Source: Polyangiaceae bacterium (GTDB lineage: Bacteria; Myxococcota_A; Polyangia; Polyangiales; Polyangiaceae). Taken from it: 44,909 nucleotides of DNA. The position numbers were made by a program, and so were the translations under genes. The stretch covers positions 1 to 44,909 of the forward strand of contig JAICQQ010000047.1 in the NCBI GenBank assembly GCA_025937785.1. The letters run 5' to 3'. How positions within the stretch are numbered: the first letter of the stretch is position 1; each line of letters starts with the position of its first letter. Positions 16,414 to 24,765 of this stretch are shown here, one piece after another. Under the pieces are notes generated by a model, which was given only the letters and a program-made list of their open reading frames with translations, was not told the DNA's origin and ran no database searches.

Positions 16414-17376
16414 CTATTCTTGGGCAGCGAGCCAGCGCTCGGCGTCGAGCGCCGCCATGCACCCGGTACCGGCGGCCGTGACCGCCTGACGGTAGGTCCA
16501 GTCCGCGACGTCGCCAGCGGCGAACACCCCCTCGACGCTGGTCGCCGTGCGCCCGGGAGCCACCTTCAGGTAGCCGTTCGGGTGGTGTTCGAGCTGGCCC
16601 TTGAACAGATCCGTCATGGGCGTGTGCCCAATCGCGACGAAGAAGGCAGCGCAGGGCAGCTCGACATCAGCGTCCGTCTTCAGGCTCTTCAACCTGACGC
16701 CCGTGACGCGGTCCTGGGAGACGTCGAGCACGTCGGTCACGACATGGCTGGTGAGCACGCGGATCTTGGGGTTCTCGAGCACGCGCTTCTGCATCACGCG
16801 GCTCGCTCGAAACTCGTCTCGGCGATGCACCAGGGTGACGCTCTTGCACAGGCCCGCCAGGTAGCTGGCTTCTTCCATGGCGGTGTCGCCCCCGCCGACC
16901 ACCACCACGTCTTGGTTGCGAAACAGCGCGCCGTCGCACACCGCGCAGGCGCTGACCCCTTTGTTCTTCAGCTTGTCTTCGTTCGGCAGCCCGAGGTAGT
17001 TCGCGCGCGCGCCGGTGCTGATGATCAATGCATCGGCGGTGTAGAGCTCGTTCTCGTCTTCGCCCACCCAGACCTTGAAGGGACGCGAGCCAAGCTCGAC
17101 CCTCTGCACGTCAGCGGTGATGAAGCGCGTGCCCTGGTGCTCGGCCTGCTCGCGAAAGTCGGCCATCATCTGTTGCCCGGTGATGCCCTTGGGATACCCA
17201 GGGTAGTTTTCGACGTCAGTCGTGAACATCAATTGTCCACCGGGGATGAGGCCCCCGGCGTTGAAGCCCTCGACGCACAGTGGTTTCAAATTTGCGCGCG
17301 CGGCATAGATGCATGCCGTGAGCCCCGCGGGGCCCGAACCAATGATGATCAATTTCTCGTGCTTGGACGCGTTCAT
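16414..17376 (-). CDS. trxB: Thioredoxin reductase
   Basis: This 320-residue low-molecular-weight, FAD-dependent NADPH:thioredoxin reductase is full length. The FAD-binding site is GSGPAGLTACIYAAR (13-27), the redox disulfide is CAVC (C144 and C147), the NADPH-binding loop is GGGDTAMEEA, and the C-terminal FAD motif is GVFAAGDVAD. It keeps thioredoxin reduced in the cytoplasm. It starts 51 bp after the stop of the sensor-like gene and is followed 7 bp later by the glycosylase gene. No thioredoxin gene is nearby. The ATG start gives the expected short polar N-terminus before the first beta strand. Confidence 0.97.
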   Translation of the reverse strand: MNASKHEKLIIIGSGPAGLTACIYAARANLKPLCVEGFNAGGLIPGGQLMFTTDVENYPGYPKGITGQQMMADFREQAEHQGTRFITADVQRVELGSRPFKVWVGEDENELYTADALIISTGARANYLGLPNEDKLKNKGVSACAVCDGALFRNQDVVVVGGGDTAMEEASYLAGLCKSVTLVHRRDEFRASRVMQKRVLENPKIRVLTSHVVTDVLDVSQDRVTGVRLKSLKTDADVELPCAAFFVAIGHTPMTDLFKGQLEHHPNGYLKVAPGRTATSVEGVFAAGDVADWTYRQAVTAAGTGCMAALDAERWLAAQE

Positions 17377-17427
17377 GACAACCTCGCCCGTACATGGTAC
17401 CCACGGGGACGGGCAGCAAGGGGATGC

Positions 17428-19026
17428 TCAACTCTTGAGGGGGCTAGCCTTTAGCGCAGCTTTGCCCTCTTTGACATAGACGCTGAACTTCACGCTCTGC
17501 GCACCGTGGCGGGTGATCAGCGTGTCTCGGTTCTTGGTCAGCGTTTGCCGGAATTTCTCGTAGGTGAACCCGTCCGTCGCTTCGCCGCACTCTTGCTTGG
17601 TGCGCACGAAATCTTCGAACACTTGCCGCCACTCCGCTTCTTCGGAGGCTGCTTCGGCATCGCCGCCCACCCCGTCGCCGGCTACCGGTGGGCGCGGCGC
17701 GGACCCCAGGGCTCCCGGCGGCGCCGGCGGACCCTTGCGGGGTGGCCGCGGCAGGTTTTTGGAGGTAGGCACCGGCCCGGACACTGGCTCCGCTTGAGCG
17801 GCCGTCTCGCCTGGGAAGCTGAAGGCGCTCATCTGCGGCTCGTCGGGGATGTCTCCGAGCACTTGCTTCAAATCGGCGGCGCGGCGCGGGACGCCACCCT
17901 TGGCAGCCACGGCGTCGATCCCATCGTTGAGGTCGGAGGCGATCTTGCGATAGGCCCCGCGAAACTTGCTCGGTTGCATCTGATCAGCCTCACCCTTGGC
18001 GAGGCGCTGGGCTTCCCGACGAAAGACCATCAGCGGGCGGGTGTGCTCGAGGAACGAGAACATGAGGCCTACCAGAGCCGCGACGACGAACGCGACGATG
18101 GCGAGCAGCATGTTCGCCTGCGCCTTGTCCTTGTCGTCAGCCTGGACCAAGAACCCGAGCGGGCTGTCGACGCTGGTGGGTAGCCGCGCCACCACGTAAC
18201 CAGCCCCCAGAGTCCAGGCTTCACCCGGCAGCTTTGCGTACTGGACGCCGAGCATCTTGCCCACCAAGCGCACCTGACTCCGCCCTTTCTCCTGGTAGTC
18301 CTTGTCTTCGTTCAGGTACTTCAAATCACCCACGATTTGATCGAGCTGGGCGCGATCGAAACCTTCGGGCGCCCCGGATGACACCCGCTGGCCGTTGACG
18401 TAGAAAGCAATGGCTGCGCCGGTACGGTCGGAGAGTTCCCGTGCAAACCGGTCGTCGATGATACGAGCCCCGACCACCGCGCCCGCCGGTAGGTTACCAG
18501 CCACGTGCTCGACGGGGCGCGCTACCACCCGGTACATGCGATCGAGCACCAGCGTATCGTCCCGAATGTAGCCGTGTAAGGCGTCAGCCACGACGGGATA
18601 GCCGCCGAGCTCGAAGTCCTCCATACCGCTGGCCTGTTCGTAGCCGAGGTGACCGACCACACGCCCGTGCTGATCGATGGCGAAGACGGCGTCGAACGCC
18701 TGTTCCTTCGGAATCGTGGCATTGACGCGCTTCAACGCGTCGGTGACCTTGTCCCGCAAGTTGGACTTCAACTGCGTCTCGGATTTGCTCGCCTCGGCCA
18801 GGTTCCGCGAAATGTCCTGATCGAGGGCAAATTTGATGAGATGCGCCGAGCGGGTCCGCGCGTCGTCGCGCAGGTACCACGACACCACCTGGCTGTCGGC
18901 GGAGAGGCCCTCGCCCATCGCCCGCGCGCCGGCGCGGTTGTACATGCTCATGGCCAGGTAAGGCACATAGACAGCGATCCCCAGCAGCACCGCGAGGATC
19001 ACGTACCAGAAGCGTGAGAGGAGCAT
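17428..19026 (-). CDS. Two-TM sensor-like membrane protein with conserved myxobacterial C-terminal domain
   Basis: This 532-residue protein has TM1 (7-29), a large periplasmic sensor-like region (about 30-300, Cache-like in length and pattern), TM2 (about 306-328, LLAIVAFVVAALVGLMF) and a HAMP-like cytoplasmic stretch. A Pro/Gly/Ala linker (about 395-450) leads to a compact C-terminal domain of about 75 residues containing FTYEKFRQTLTKNRD and KFSVYVKEGKAALKA. I believe this last domain is the one shared by myxobacterial MXAN_5187-type proteins; this is from memory and unverified. No kinase or methyl-accepting domain is seen. AAGGAGAAGGAG inside the end of the previous gene is its ribosome site, so it is coupled to that gene. 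Confidence 0.72.
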   Translation of the reverse strand: MLLSRFWYVILAVLLGIAVYVPYLAMSMYNRAGARAMGEGLSADSQVVSWYLRDDARTRSAHLIKFALDQDISRNLAEASKSETQLKSNLRDKVTDALKRVNATIPKEQAFDAVFAIDQHGRVVGHLGYEQASGMEDFELGGYPVVADALHGYIRDDTLVLDRMYRVVARPVEHVAGNLPAGAVVGARIIDDRFARELSDRTGAAIAFYVNGQRVSSGAPEGFDRAQLDQIVGDLKYLNEDKDYQEKGRSQVRLVGKMLGVQYAKLPGEAWTLGAGYVVARLPTSVDSPLGFLVQADDKDKAQANMLLAIVAFVVAALVGLMFSFLEHTRPLMVFRREAQRLAKGEADQMQPSKFRGAYRKIASDLNDGIDAVAAKGGVPRRAADLKQVLGDIPDEPQMSAFSFPGETAAQAEPVSGPVPTSKNLPRPPRKGPPAPPGALGSAPRPPVAGDGVGGDAEAASEEAEWRQVFEDFVRTKQECGEATDGFTYEKFRQTLTKNRDTLITRHGAQSVKFSVYVKEGKAALKASPLKS

Positions 19027-19030
19027 CTAA

Positions 19031-19795
19031 CTACTCCTTCTCCTTCGTGGGCTTCGCTACCGTGATGGGCGCCTTGATCACCTCGTCTTTCCCTTCGACC
19101 GTGACGGGGATCGCGGGACCCACCGGCTTGCCAGCGAAGTACGCTTGCACCTGGTAGTCACCCGGCTCTTTCACCGTCAGCGCGAACCGGCCGTCCATGG
19201 ACGGGTAGGCGATCGCCGCGACCTTGGGCTGGGCGATCACGAACATGCGTAGGCTCGGGGCCAGCTCGTCGCGGATCTCGTAGGTACCGGCTTCTGGTAC
19301 CGACCACTCTCGCTCCGCACCCCGCGCCGTGTCGTTCGCCGCGAACGTCTTCAGACCCACGGCGTACAGGCGATGCGTGAACGGGTCAGTGTTGCGAAAC
19401 GTCAGCTTCGTGCGCGGCGGCACCACGATCGTCACGGGCGTCGTGCGCCCTCCGCCTACGCGGATGAGAACCGCCGGGCTGGGCGACGCGGCTTCGGTGC
19501 CGAGGGCCGCAATGCAGACCTCTTTGGGAATGTGGGGAAATAGCTGGCGGAACTTGGCGGGTACGGTGGGCACCAGCTCGCGGAAGGTGTAGCCGTGTTT
19601 GGAAGGGTCCTTTGCTTCCGCCCAGACCGGATTCCTCAGGAACTCGAAGCCGCTCAGCTGCCCGCTGATTCGCTCTGCCTGAGCCGTGCTGCTGCCGAGC
19701 AGCACGAGAGTGCCGATCGCAAGTCCCGCGAGCGCTCCGGTGCGCAGTCGAGGGATCCGCCGAGTGATGCCTGTTAACCGTCTCATCGCATGCAT
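19031..19795 (-). CDS. Exported cupredoxin-fold-like protein lacking copper ligands
   Basis: I place the start at ATG 19795 (another in-frame ATG is at 19786), because it gives a signal peptide (RTGALAGLAIGTLVLLGSSTAQA, split by its Arg-rich head). Longer upstream starts would run through noncoding DNA. The 254-residue product has a middle beta domain with VTIVVPPRTKLTFRNTD then PFTHRLYAVG, typical of a cupredoxin strand with its first His ligand. The later loop GTYEIRDELAPSLRMF lacks the Cys and His of a type 1 copper site. The last 70 residues resemble a carboxypeptidase-regulatory-like beta sandwich (PGDYQVQAYFAGKPVG). It is the first gene of a minus-strand operon and ends 4 bp before the next start. 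Confidence 0.7.
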   Translation of the reverse strand: MHAMRRLTGITRRIPRLRTGALAGLAIGTLVLLGSSTAQAERISGQLSGFEFLRNPVWAEAKDPSKHGYTFRELVPTVPAKFRQLFPHIPKEVCIAALGTEAASPSPAVLIRVGGGRTTPVTIVVPPRTKLTFRNTDPFTHRLYAVGLKTFAANDTARGAEREWSVPEAGTYEIRDELAPSLRMFVIAQPKVAAIAYPSMDGRFALTVKEPGDYQVQAYFAGKPVGPAIPVTVEGKDEVIKAPITVAKPTKEKE

Positions 19796-19913
19796 AACGC
19801 CAAAAGACGGTAGTCGAGACGTGCCGGCGACGGAAGCGCCTCCCGCGGCCGACGGGTCCTCGCAACAAACTGCGCACGTCCCGACTGGTTTCTCTCGCCA
19901 TTTCCACCCACAA

Positions 19914-19925
19914 CACAATATTGTG
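19914..19925. promoter_or_regulatory. Perfect 12-bp palindrome CACAATATTGTG
   Basis: This AT-rich dyad lies 118 bp upstream of the cupredoxin-like gene start in otherwise GC-rich DNA. Its size and symmetry fit an operator for a dimeric regulator, which is unidentified. Confidence 0.4.
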
Positions 19926-19955
19926 AGCAGCGAGCGTACCGGGGTACCCAAAGAC

Positions 19956-19982
19956 AACGGGCCGGCGAAACGCCAGCCCGTT
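19956..19982. terminator. Orphan terminator-like hairpin
   Basis: AACGGGC-C-GGCG pairs with CGCC-A-GCCCGTT around an AAA loop (11 pairs with one mismatch), followed on the plus strand by tgatt. It sits between divergent genes, so no annotated transcript ends here. It may end an unannotated small RNA or be a regulatory structure. Confidence 0.5.
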
Positions 19983-20344
19983 TGATTCCAACCACCTGAG
20001 CCGTAGGCAATTTGAAGTAGCCGAACCCCTAGCTCTACTAGGTGGGCGGCTCGTCCGACGACCTCTGGCTTCCCGGTGAGCATGTTCCGGGCCTAGCTCT
20101 TGGTCGCGGGCTTACCTCCCGGTTTGGCTTATGTAAGGGATTCGTTTACTCGCGCCTACGCACTCTGCAGAAGGGATCTAACTCCCAAGGTATTTACGGA
20201 AGGGCGACTCGTCAACGCCGACTGCGCGTTTGCGTCGCTTCTCCGCATCGGCATCATACTTTTCGCCGAGTTGCCGGCACCGGCCAGCCTGGGGACAAAC
20301 CCGAAATCATCGCTTGACGTTCCCTCATTTCGGCGCGTCGCGCC

Positions 20345-20515
20345 GTGACCGGAGCGGACCGGAGCGGACCGGAGCGGACCGGAGCGGAGCGGACGGCAGG
20401 GGACGGGAGCGGAGCGGACCGGAGCGGACCGGAGCGGAGTGGACGGCAAGGGACGGGAGCGGACCGGAGCGGAGCGGACGGCAGGGGACGGGAACGGAGC
20501 GGACCGGAGCGGCAC
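20345..20515. repeat. Higher-order G-rich pentamer tandem repeat
   Basis: The stretch is built almost wholly from GGACC and GGAGC pentamers (mostly as accggagcgg). It is interrupted three times by the marker ACGGCAGGGGACGGG or a one-base variant, beginning at 20393, 20443 and 20478 (spacings 50 and 35 bp, both multiples of 5 but not both of 3). It ends about 55 bp before the preferred start of the PglZ-like gene. Confidence 0.85.
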
Positions 20516-20570
20516 GACCGGGCCGCCGAAAACTGGTCCAATGGGCCCGCCTGGTGCCATTGAAAATCCC

Positions 20571-22763
20571 ATGCTCTGGATGGACACGTCGGAAGGCAGC
20601 TTCCTCACCAACAACGGCGGCGTACTCCTTGCCGACAACGACACTTTTCCCGGCTTGAAGAAGGTCATCGAAGCCCAAGGCTACCTGTGCACGGAGCTCG
20701 CTCCGCCGGGTCCTGCGGCCCGCGGCAGGCTTTCACTGCTCATCGAAGAGGGTATCGAGCTCGCGCTCGAGAAGGTCGGCGCGGTGGCGCCGGGCGTGGG
20801 AGCGAGCGCCAACGTCGATGCCTCGATCAGCGATCAGCTCTATCGCGCCCGCCTGCTCGAAAAGCGGGGGATCGTGGTGATGCTGCCGCTCTTGGAGGGA
20901 ATCAGCAATTGGGCCGGCACCCTCGACGGCGAAGATTCGGTGACGCTCAGTTGGTGGATGCAGGCGACCCAGGAACGCCCGCTCGGGCTGGTGATCGAGA
21001 ACGGCAACCAGGCCCTCAAGGTCTACCCGGCGCCGGTACCCTTCGCCGCACTCTTGCGCAGCACGACCTATCCGCCACCACCGCCCACGGCGCCCGACCA
21101 GGCCTCGAGCTCCGAGACCATGGACCTGTCCGAGCCGCCCCCCGCCGTGATCGCTTCGAGCCCCGAGAGCGCCCCCGAGCCCTGTGACGTGCCGGCGTCG
21201 CTGCTCGCGACGAACATCGAGCCGCTTGGGCTCGACGGGCAGGATCTGCTGAGCGAAACGCTGCTCGCCACCAGCCCTGACAGCTCCGACAGCCCTGAGG
21301 GCCCCGATAGCGTTGACGGCCCCGACACCGCGCACGACATCCACGAAGCGCGCACCGTGAAGCTGCAGCCGACGCGAGACATCCTGGAGGCGGCGCGCAA
21401 CGGCGAGCTCTTCGCCCGAACGCTGACAACCCCGGAGCCTGCCGAGCCTGCCGAGCCTGCCGAGCTTACCAGCGGACGGTGCAGCGAGCCCATGGCGGCC
21501 GCGAGCGACGACTCGGCCGCCGCCGCGAGCGACGCCTTGGCGGAGGCGGTGAGCGACGTCCCCGTGGACTCGGCGAACGACGTCTCGGCGAACGACGTCT
21601 CGGCGAGCGACGTCTCGGCGAGCGACGTCTCGGCGAGCGACGTCTCGGCGAGCGACGACTCTGCGGACGCACTCGCTGCAGTCCTGACCAGCGACTCCGT
21701 GGAAACTCCGCGCGTGACGGCACCCGCCGCGGACTCCGATGGCTCCGCGGCGGACCCCGATGACTGCCGCGCGGCCGCTCCGAGCGCGGAGCGCGAGCGC
21801 CCGGCCAGCCCCGCCATGCTGACGCTGACACCGAGCGCGAGCCTGCCCAAAGTGGCGCGGCTGCACAAACCCCCCAAGACCGACGCGGTGCTCGACGAGA
21901 GCGATGCCGCGGACCCGTTCCACCGCATGGCCCAGCGCGAGTGGCCCAATTGGCTGCGCGAACTGGACAGTACCCGCGGCCCGAAGCCTCTGGCCGTGGT
22001 CGAGCGCACCTTCGTCTCTGCTTACACGCCGCTCAAGGAAGCCTGGCTGCGGAACATCGCGAGCCCCAAGGCGCTGGCCGCTCTCAAGACGTTCGCGGAC
22101 AGCTTCGAGCATAGCTACGCCGAGGCGTTCGACGCACTCAGGGTGCGCGGCAAGCGACCGACCATGGTGCTCGACATCCCGGAAATCGCCCAGCGCATCG
22201 GCCGGTTGCACGGCGCGCGCTCGATCCAACTGGTGCTCGTCGACGCGATGCGCTTCGACGTCGGGCTCAGGGTGCAGGACCGCCTGCGCAAGCTGGCGAA
22301 GGGTCAGGTCAGCCTGGCGGAACGCCTGCTGCTTTGGTCCGCGCTGCCCACCACCACGGAGACGCAGCTCGACCTGATCGGAAAAGGCTCATCGGGGCTG
22401 CGCGAGCCAATCGCGGCCCCGGAGACGCCAGCCGTCGTCGCGCGCGGAAAGAACGCGGCCACCCCGCGCCGCATCAAGGCCGGGCAGCGCGAGCTGATCA
22501 AGCTCGATGTCATCGAAGCCGCCCTCGCCGAGCCCGGCAAGGCGGAGACGGGGCGCCTCGACGAGCTCGCGGACGCTGTCGCCGAAGCCATGGCCGACTA
22601 CTTGCTCAAGTTGCCCCCGCGCACCCTGGTCATGATGTTCGGGGATCACGGCTTCCTGCTCGATCCGGTCGTCGGAGGCACCTCCGCCGGCCGTTCCGGC
22701 GGCGCCAGCCCCGAAGAAGTGCTGGTGCCGGCGTTCGCGTGGTTGGTCGGTAACGTCCACTGA
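20571..22763 (+). CDS. PglZ-like alkaline-phosphatase-superfamily protein with repetitive linker
   Basis: I prefer ATG 20571 (MLWMDTS), since upstream in-frame starts (ATG 20541, GTG 20439) lead into the tandem repeat; no clear ribosome site decides. The product is about 730 residues. The N-terminal part (1-165) includes GVLLADNDTFPGLKKVIEAQG, which looks like the first strand and helix of a receiver domain. An acidic Ala/Ser/Pro-rich linker (165-430) contains DVSAS repeats. The C-terminal half has VLVDAMRFDVG (about 553), LPTTTETQ (about 592) and MMFGDHGFLLDP (about 688). These match in order the metal and nucleophile motifs of PglZ domains. PglZ occurs in BREX phage-defence loci and in the regulator PorX; no BREX gene is visible here. 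Function is unknown. Confidence 0.68.
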   Translation: MLWMDTSEGSFLTNNGGVLLADNDTFPGLKKVIEAQGYLCTELAPPGPAARGRLSLLIEEGIELALEKVGAVAPGVGASANVDASISDQLYRARLLEKRGIVVMLPLLEGISNWAGTLDGEDSVTLSWWMQATQERPLGLVIENGNQALKVYPAPVPFAALLRSTTYPPPPPTAPDQASSSETMDLSEPPPAVIASSPESAPEPCDVPASLLATNIEPLGLDGQDLLSETLLATSPDSSDSPEGPDSVDGPDTAHDIHEARTVKLQPTRDILEAARNGELFARTLTTPEPAEPAEPAELTSGRCSEPMAAASDDSAAAASDALAEAVSDVPVDSANDVSANDVSASDVSASDVSASDVSASDDSADALAAVLTSDSVETPRVTAPAADSDGSAADPDDCRAAAPSAERERPASPAMLTLTPSASLPKVARLHKPPKTDAVLDESDAADPFHRMAQREWPNWLRELDSTRGPKPLAVVERTFVSAYTPLKEAWLRNIASPKALAALKTFADSFEHSYAEAFDALRVRGKRPTMVLDIPEIAQRIGRLHGARSIQLVLVDAMRFDVGLRVQDRLRKLAKGQVSLAERLLLWSALPTTTETQLDLIGKGSSGLREPIAAPETPAVVARGKNAATPRRIKAGQRELIKLDVIEAALAEPGKAETGRLDELADAVAEAMADYLLKLPPRTLVMMFGDHGFLLDPVVGGTSAGRSGGASPEEVLVPAFAWLVGNVH
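21435..21467 (+). repeat. 9-bp coding repeat (EPA)
   Basis: gagcctgcc is repeated three times followed by gagctt, coding for Glu-Pro-Ala units in the linker of the PglZ-like protein. Confidence 0.8.
21571..21660 (+). repeat. 15-bp coding repeat (SASDV/SANDV), six copies
   Basis: The unit cggcgagcgacgtct occurs six times with only single-base differences (gaac in copies 1 and 2, gact in copy 6). It codes for an acidic Ser-rich linker and is nearly identical between copies, so it is a recent expansion. Confidence 0.9.
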
Positions 22764-22806
22764 ACGGCGCTTGCGCTCGCGCGCGCTCGCCGGCAGAGTC
22801 AGGATC

Positions 22807-24765
22807 GTGGCGCTGACGCGGCTCCTCGCGGGTCTAGGCTGGTTGACGCTGGGCTGCGTCCAGTCTCGTGCCTCCGAACCGAGCCAGAGCCCCGCGCTAC
22901 CCACGCTCGCGTCGAGGGTGACGTCCCCCGAGAGCGCCGAGCCGCCGCTCCCGCTCCCCCACGTGCCAGCGCCTACCGGCGACGGCGCCATCGCCGTCAC
23001 CGTGTCGCGCGGTCCCGTACCGTGGACGCACCTCAGGGCCCAGAACGATGCGGAGACGTTTCAGTTCGCGATCGTGAGCGACCGCACCGGCGGGATGCGG
23101 CAAGGAGTATTCGACTCGGCCGTTCACAAGCTGAACCTGCTCAGGCCCGAGTTGGTCATGAGCGTGGGAGACTTGATCGAAGGGTATTCCGAGAACGAGC
23201 GCAAACTCGAGAGCCAGTGGGACGAGTTCGATGCCTTGGTGCGGCGCCTGTCCGCGCCCTTCTTCTACGTTCCGGGGAATCACGACCTGAGCAACGACGT
23301 GATGCGTGATGTCTGGCGCCGACGCTATGGCAACACCTACTACTCCTTCGTCTACAAGAATGTACTCTTCGTGTGCCTCGACAGCATGGACGGCGAGCTC
23401 CATCGTGTGTCCGAGGCGCAAGTCGAGTGGTTCCGTACGGAGCTCGCCAAGCACCAGCACGTGCGCTGGACGCTGGTCTTCTTGCATACTCCGCTCTGGG
23501 ACGATCCTGCGGGGAACCCCGCCGAAGCGCAGCGCTGGGCGCCGCTCGAGGCTGCGCTTGGACAACGCCAGTACACCGTGTTCGCCGGCCATCACCATCG
23601 CTACGTGAAGCGCGAGCTCCACAGCCGCAAGTACTTCACGCTCGCAACCACCGGAGGCGGCAGCGGCCTCCGCGGTCCAGCCTACGGCGAGTTCGATCAG
23701 GTGGCGTGGGTGACCATGACGCGAGATGGTCCCGAGCTGGCGAATCTGACGCTGGACGGCATCCACGACGAAGCTGTCCGCACCGAGGCTTCGCGAGCCT
23801 TTCAGAACTCCGTGCTCGGCGACGACACGCTGAAGCCGAGCCCCGTGTACTACGAAGGTACCTTCCGCCGCGGCAGTAGCCAAATCGTGGTGCGAAACGC
23901 GCAGAACGTACCGCTCGGCGTGACGCTCACCCCGAGCAAAGACAGCGGACTCACCCTGAACCCTGCCCGGATCGAGGTAGAGCTGCCACCCCATTCGCGC
24001 GGCGATTACGCGTTCGAGCTCACGTCGCTCTTGAGCTCGCCCCACCCGCTCGTGAAGCTCCCCCTGGTGTGGTCGGCTCGAGCCAGCGAGCCTGGAGGCC
24101 CTGCTTTCGAGTTGTCTGGAAGCACCGCGCTCTCGCTGGTGCGTCTCTCGAGTATTCCCCGCACGGGCCAGCGCGTGAACGCAGACGGGGCGCTCGGCGA
24201 ATGGGGTCGCCTGCCCATCAGCGTCCACGCGCCCGCCCAGGTTTTACGGGAGGCCAACCGCCACCACGGCACGGACGACGCGAGCTTCGAAGTGGGGCTC
24301 TCGCACTCGAGCGCCATGCTCAGCATCGCCGTCAGGGTGAAGGACGACCACGTGCAGGCCGAAAAGCATCGCCTACCCTGGGACCAGGACGGCATCGAGG
24401 TTCGCATCGATGCGCGCCCCGATCCGCTGCGCGCACACAGCCAGGGTCGCTTCGACGGACAGCGCTTCTTGACCATTGCGATGAGCCCGAGCGCTTCGCC
24501 GGACGATGACTGGTTCGCCGAGCGGCACCTGCGACGACCCGACGGCGTCGAGGCAGCGGTGGTGAAAAGCGCGACCGGCTTCGTCGCAGAATTCAACATC
24601 CCCAAAGCACTGCTCGAGAGTACGGCGGGCACCAAGCTCGGCCTCGTGCGCATCAACGTGGCCGTCAACGACGGAGACCCCGACGGCCAATCGCAACTGT
24701 GGTGGTGGCCCGACTGGCGCACCGACGAGGATATTCCGGGCAGCGGGACGTTCAAGCTCCGTTGA
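22807..24765 (+). CDS. Metallophosphoesterase lipoprotein with C-terminal CBM9-like domain
   Basis: GTG 22807 is preferred over the upstream in-frame TTG 22771, because it follows AGGATC and gives a short signal with lipobox GWLTLGC (Cys17). The calcineurin-type phosphoesterase core (about 75-310) has motifs AIVSDRTGG, MSVGDLIEG, VPGNHDL, FLHTPLWDD and FAGHHHRY. The first motif is D-R-T rather than the canonical D-x-H. A middle beta domain (about 350-450) is followed by a C-terminal domain (about 455-650) with VNADGALGEWG and RLPWDQDGIEVRID, typical of family 9 carbohydrate-binding-like modules. It is probably an outer-membrane-attached phosphoesterase acting at the cell surface. It starts 43 bp after the PglZ-like gene and is probably co-transcribed with it. 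Confidence 0.85.
   Translation: MALTRLLAGLGWLTLGCVQSRASEPSQSPALPTLASRVTSPESAEPPLPLPHVPAPTGDGAIAVTVSRGPVPWTHLRAQNDAETFQFAIVSDRTGGMRQGVFDSAVHKLNLLRPELVMSVGDLIEGYSENERKLESQWDEFDALVRRLSAPFFYVPGNHDLSNDVMRDVWRRRYGNTYYSFVYKNVLFVCLDSMDGELHRVSEAQVEWFRTELAKHQHVRWTLVFLHTPLWDDPAGNPAEAQRWAPLEAALGQRQYTVFAGHHHRYVKRELHSRKYFTLATTGGGSGLRGPAYGEFDQVAWVTMTRDGPELANLTLDGIHDEAVRTEASRAFQNSVLGDDTLKPSPVYYEGTFRRGSSQIVVRNAQNVPLGVTLTPSKDSGLTLNPARIEVELPPHSRGDYAFELTSLLSSPHPLVKLPLVWSARASEPGGPAFELSGSTALSLVRLSSIPRTGQRVNADGALGEWGRLPISVHAPAQVLREANRHHGTDDASFEVGLSHSSAMLSIAVRVKDDHVQAEKHRLPWDQDGIEVRIDARPDPLRAHSQGRFDGQRFLTIAMSPSASPDDDWFAERHLRRPDGVEAAVVKSATGFVAEFNIPKALLESTAGTKLGLVRINVAVNDGDPDGQSQLWWWPDWRTDEDIPGSGTFKLR

Larger units (their letters stand above)
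19796..20344. other. Long divergent intergenic region
   Basis: No gene is supportable. The region contains a perfect palindrome (19914-19925), a strong terminator-like hairpin (19956-19982), a small CCTAG-ctcta-CTAGG hairpin (20028-20042), and then about 300 bp with no recognisable signal before the G-rich tandem repeat. Promoters for both divergent genes should lie here. Confidence 0.5.

Noticed and set aside
20254..20678. Open frames of Arg-Ser-Gly-Pro-Leu-type repeats on both strands
   Set aside because: Every frame of the pentamer repeat is open because it lacks stop codons; no ribosome site or domain supports any of them.
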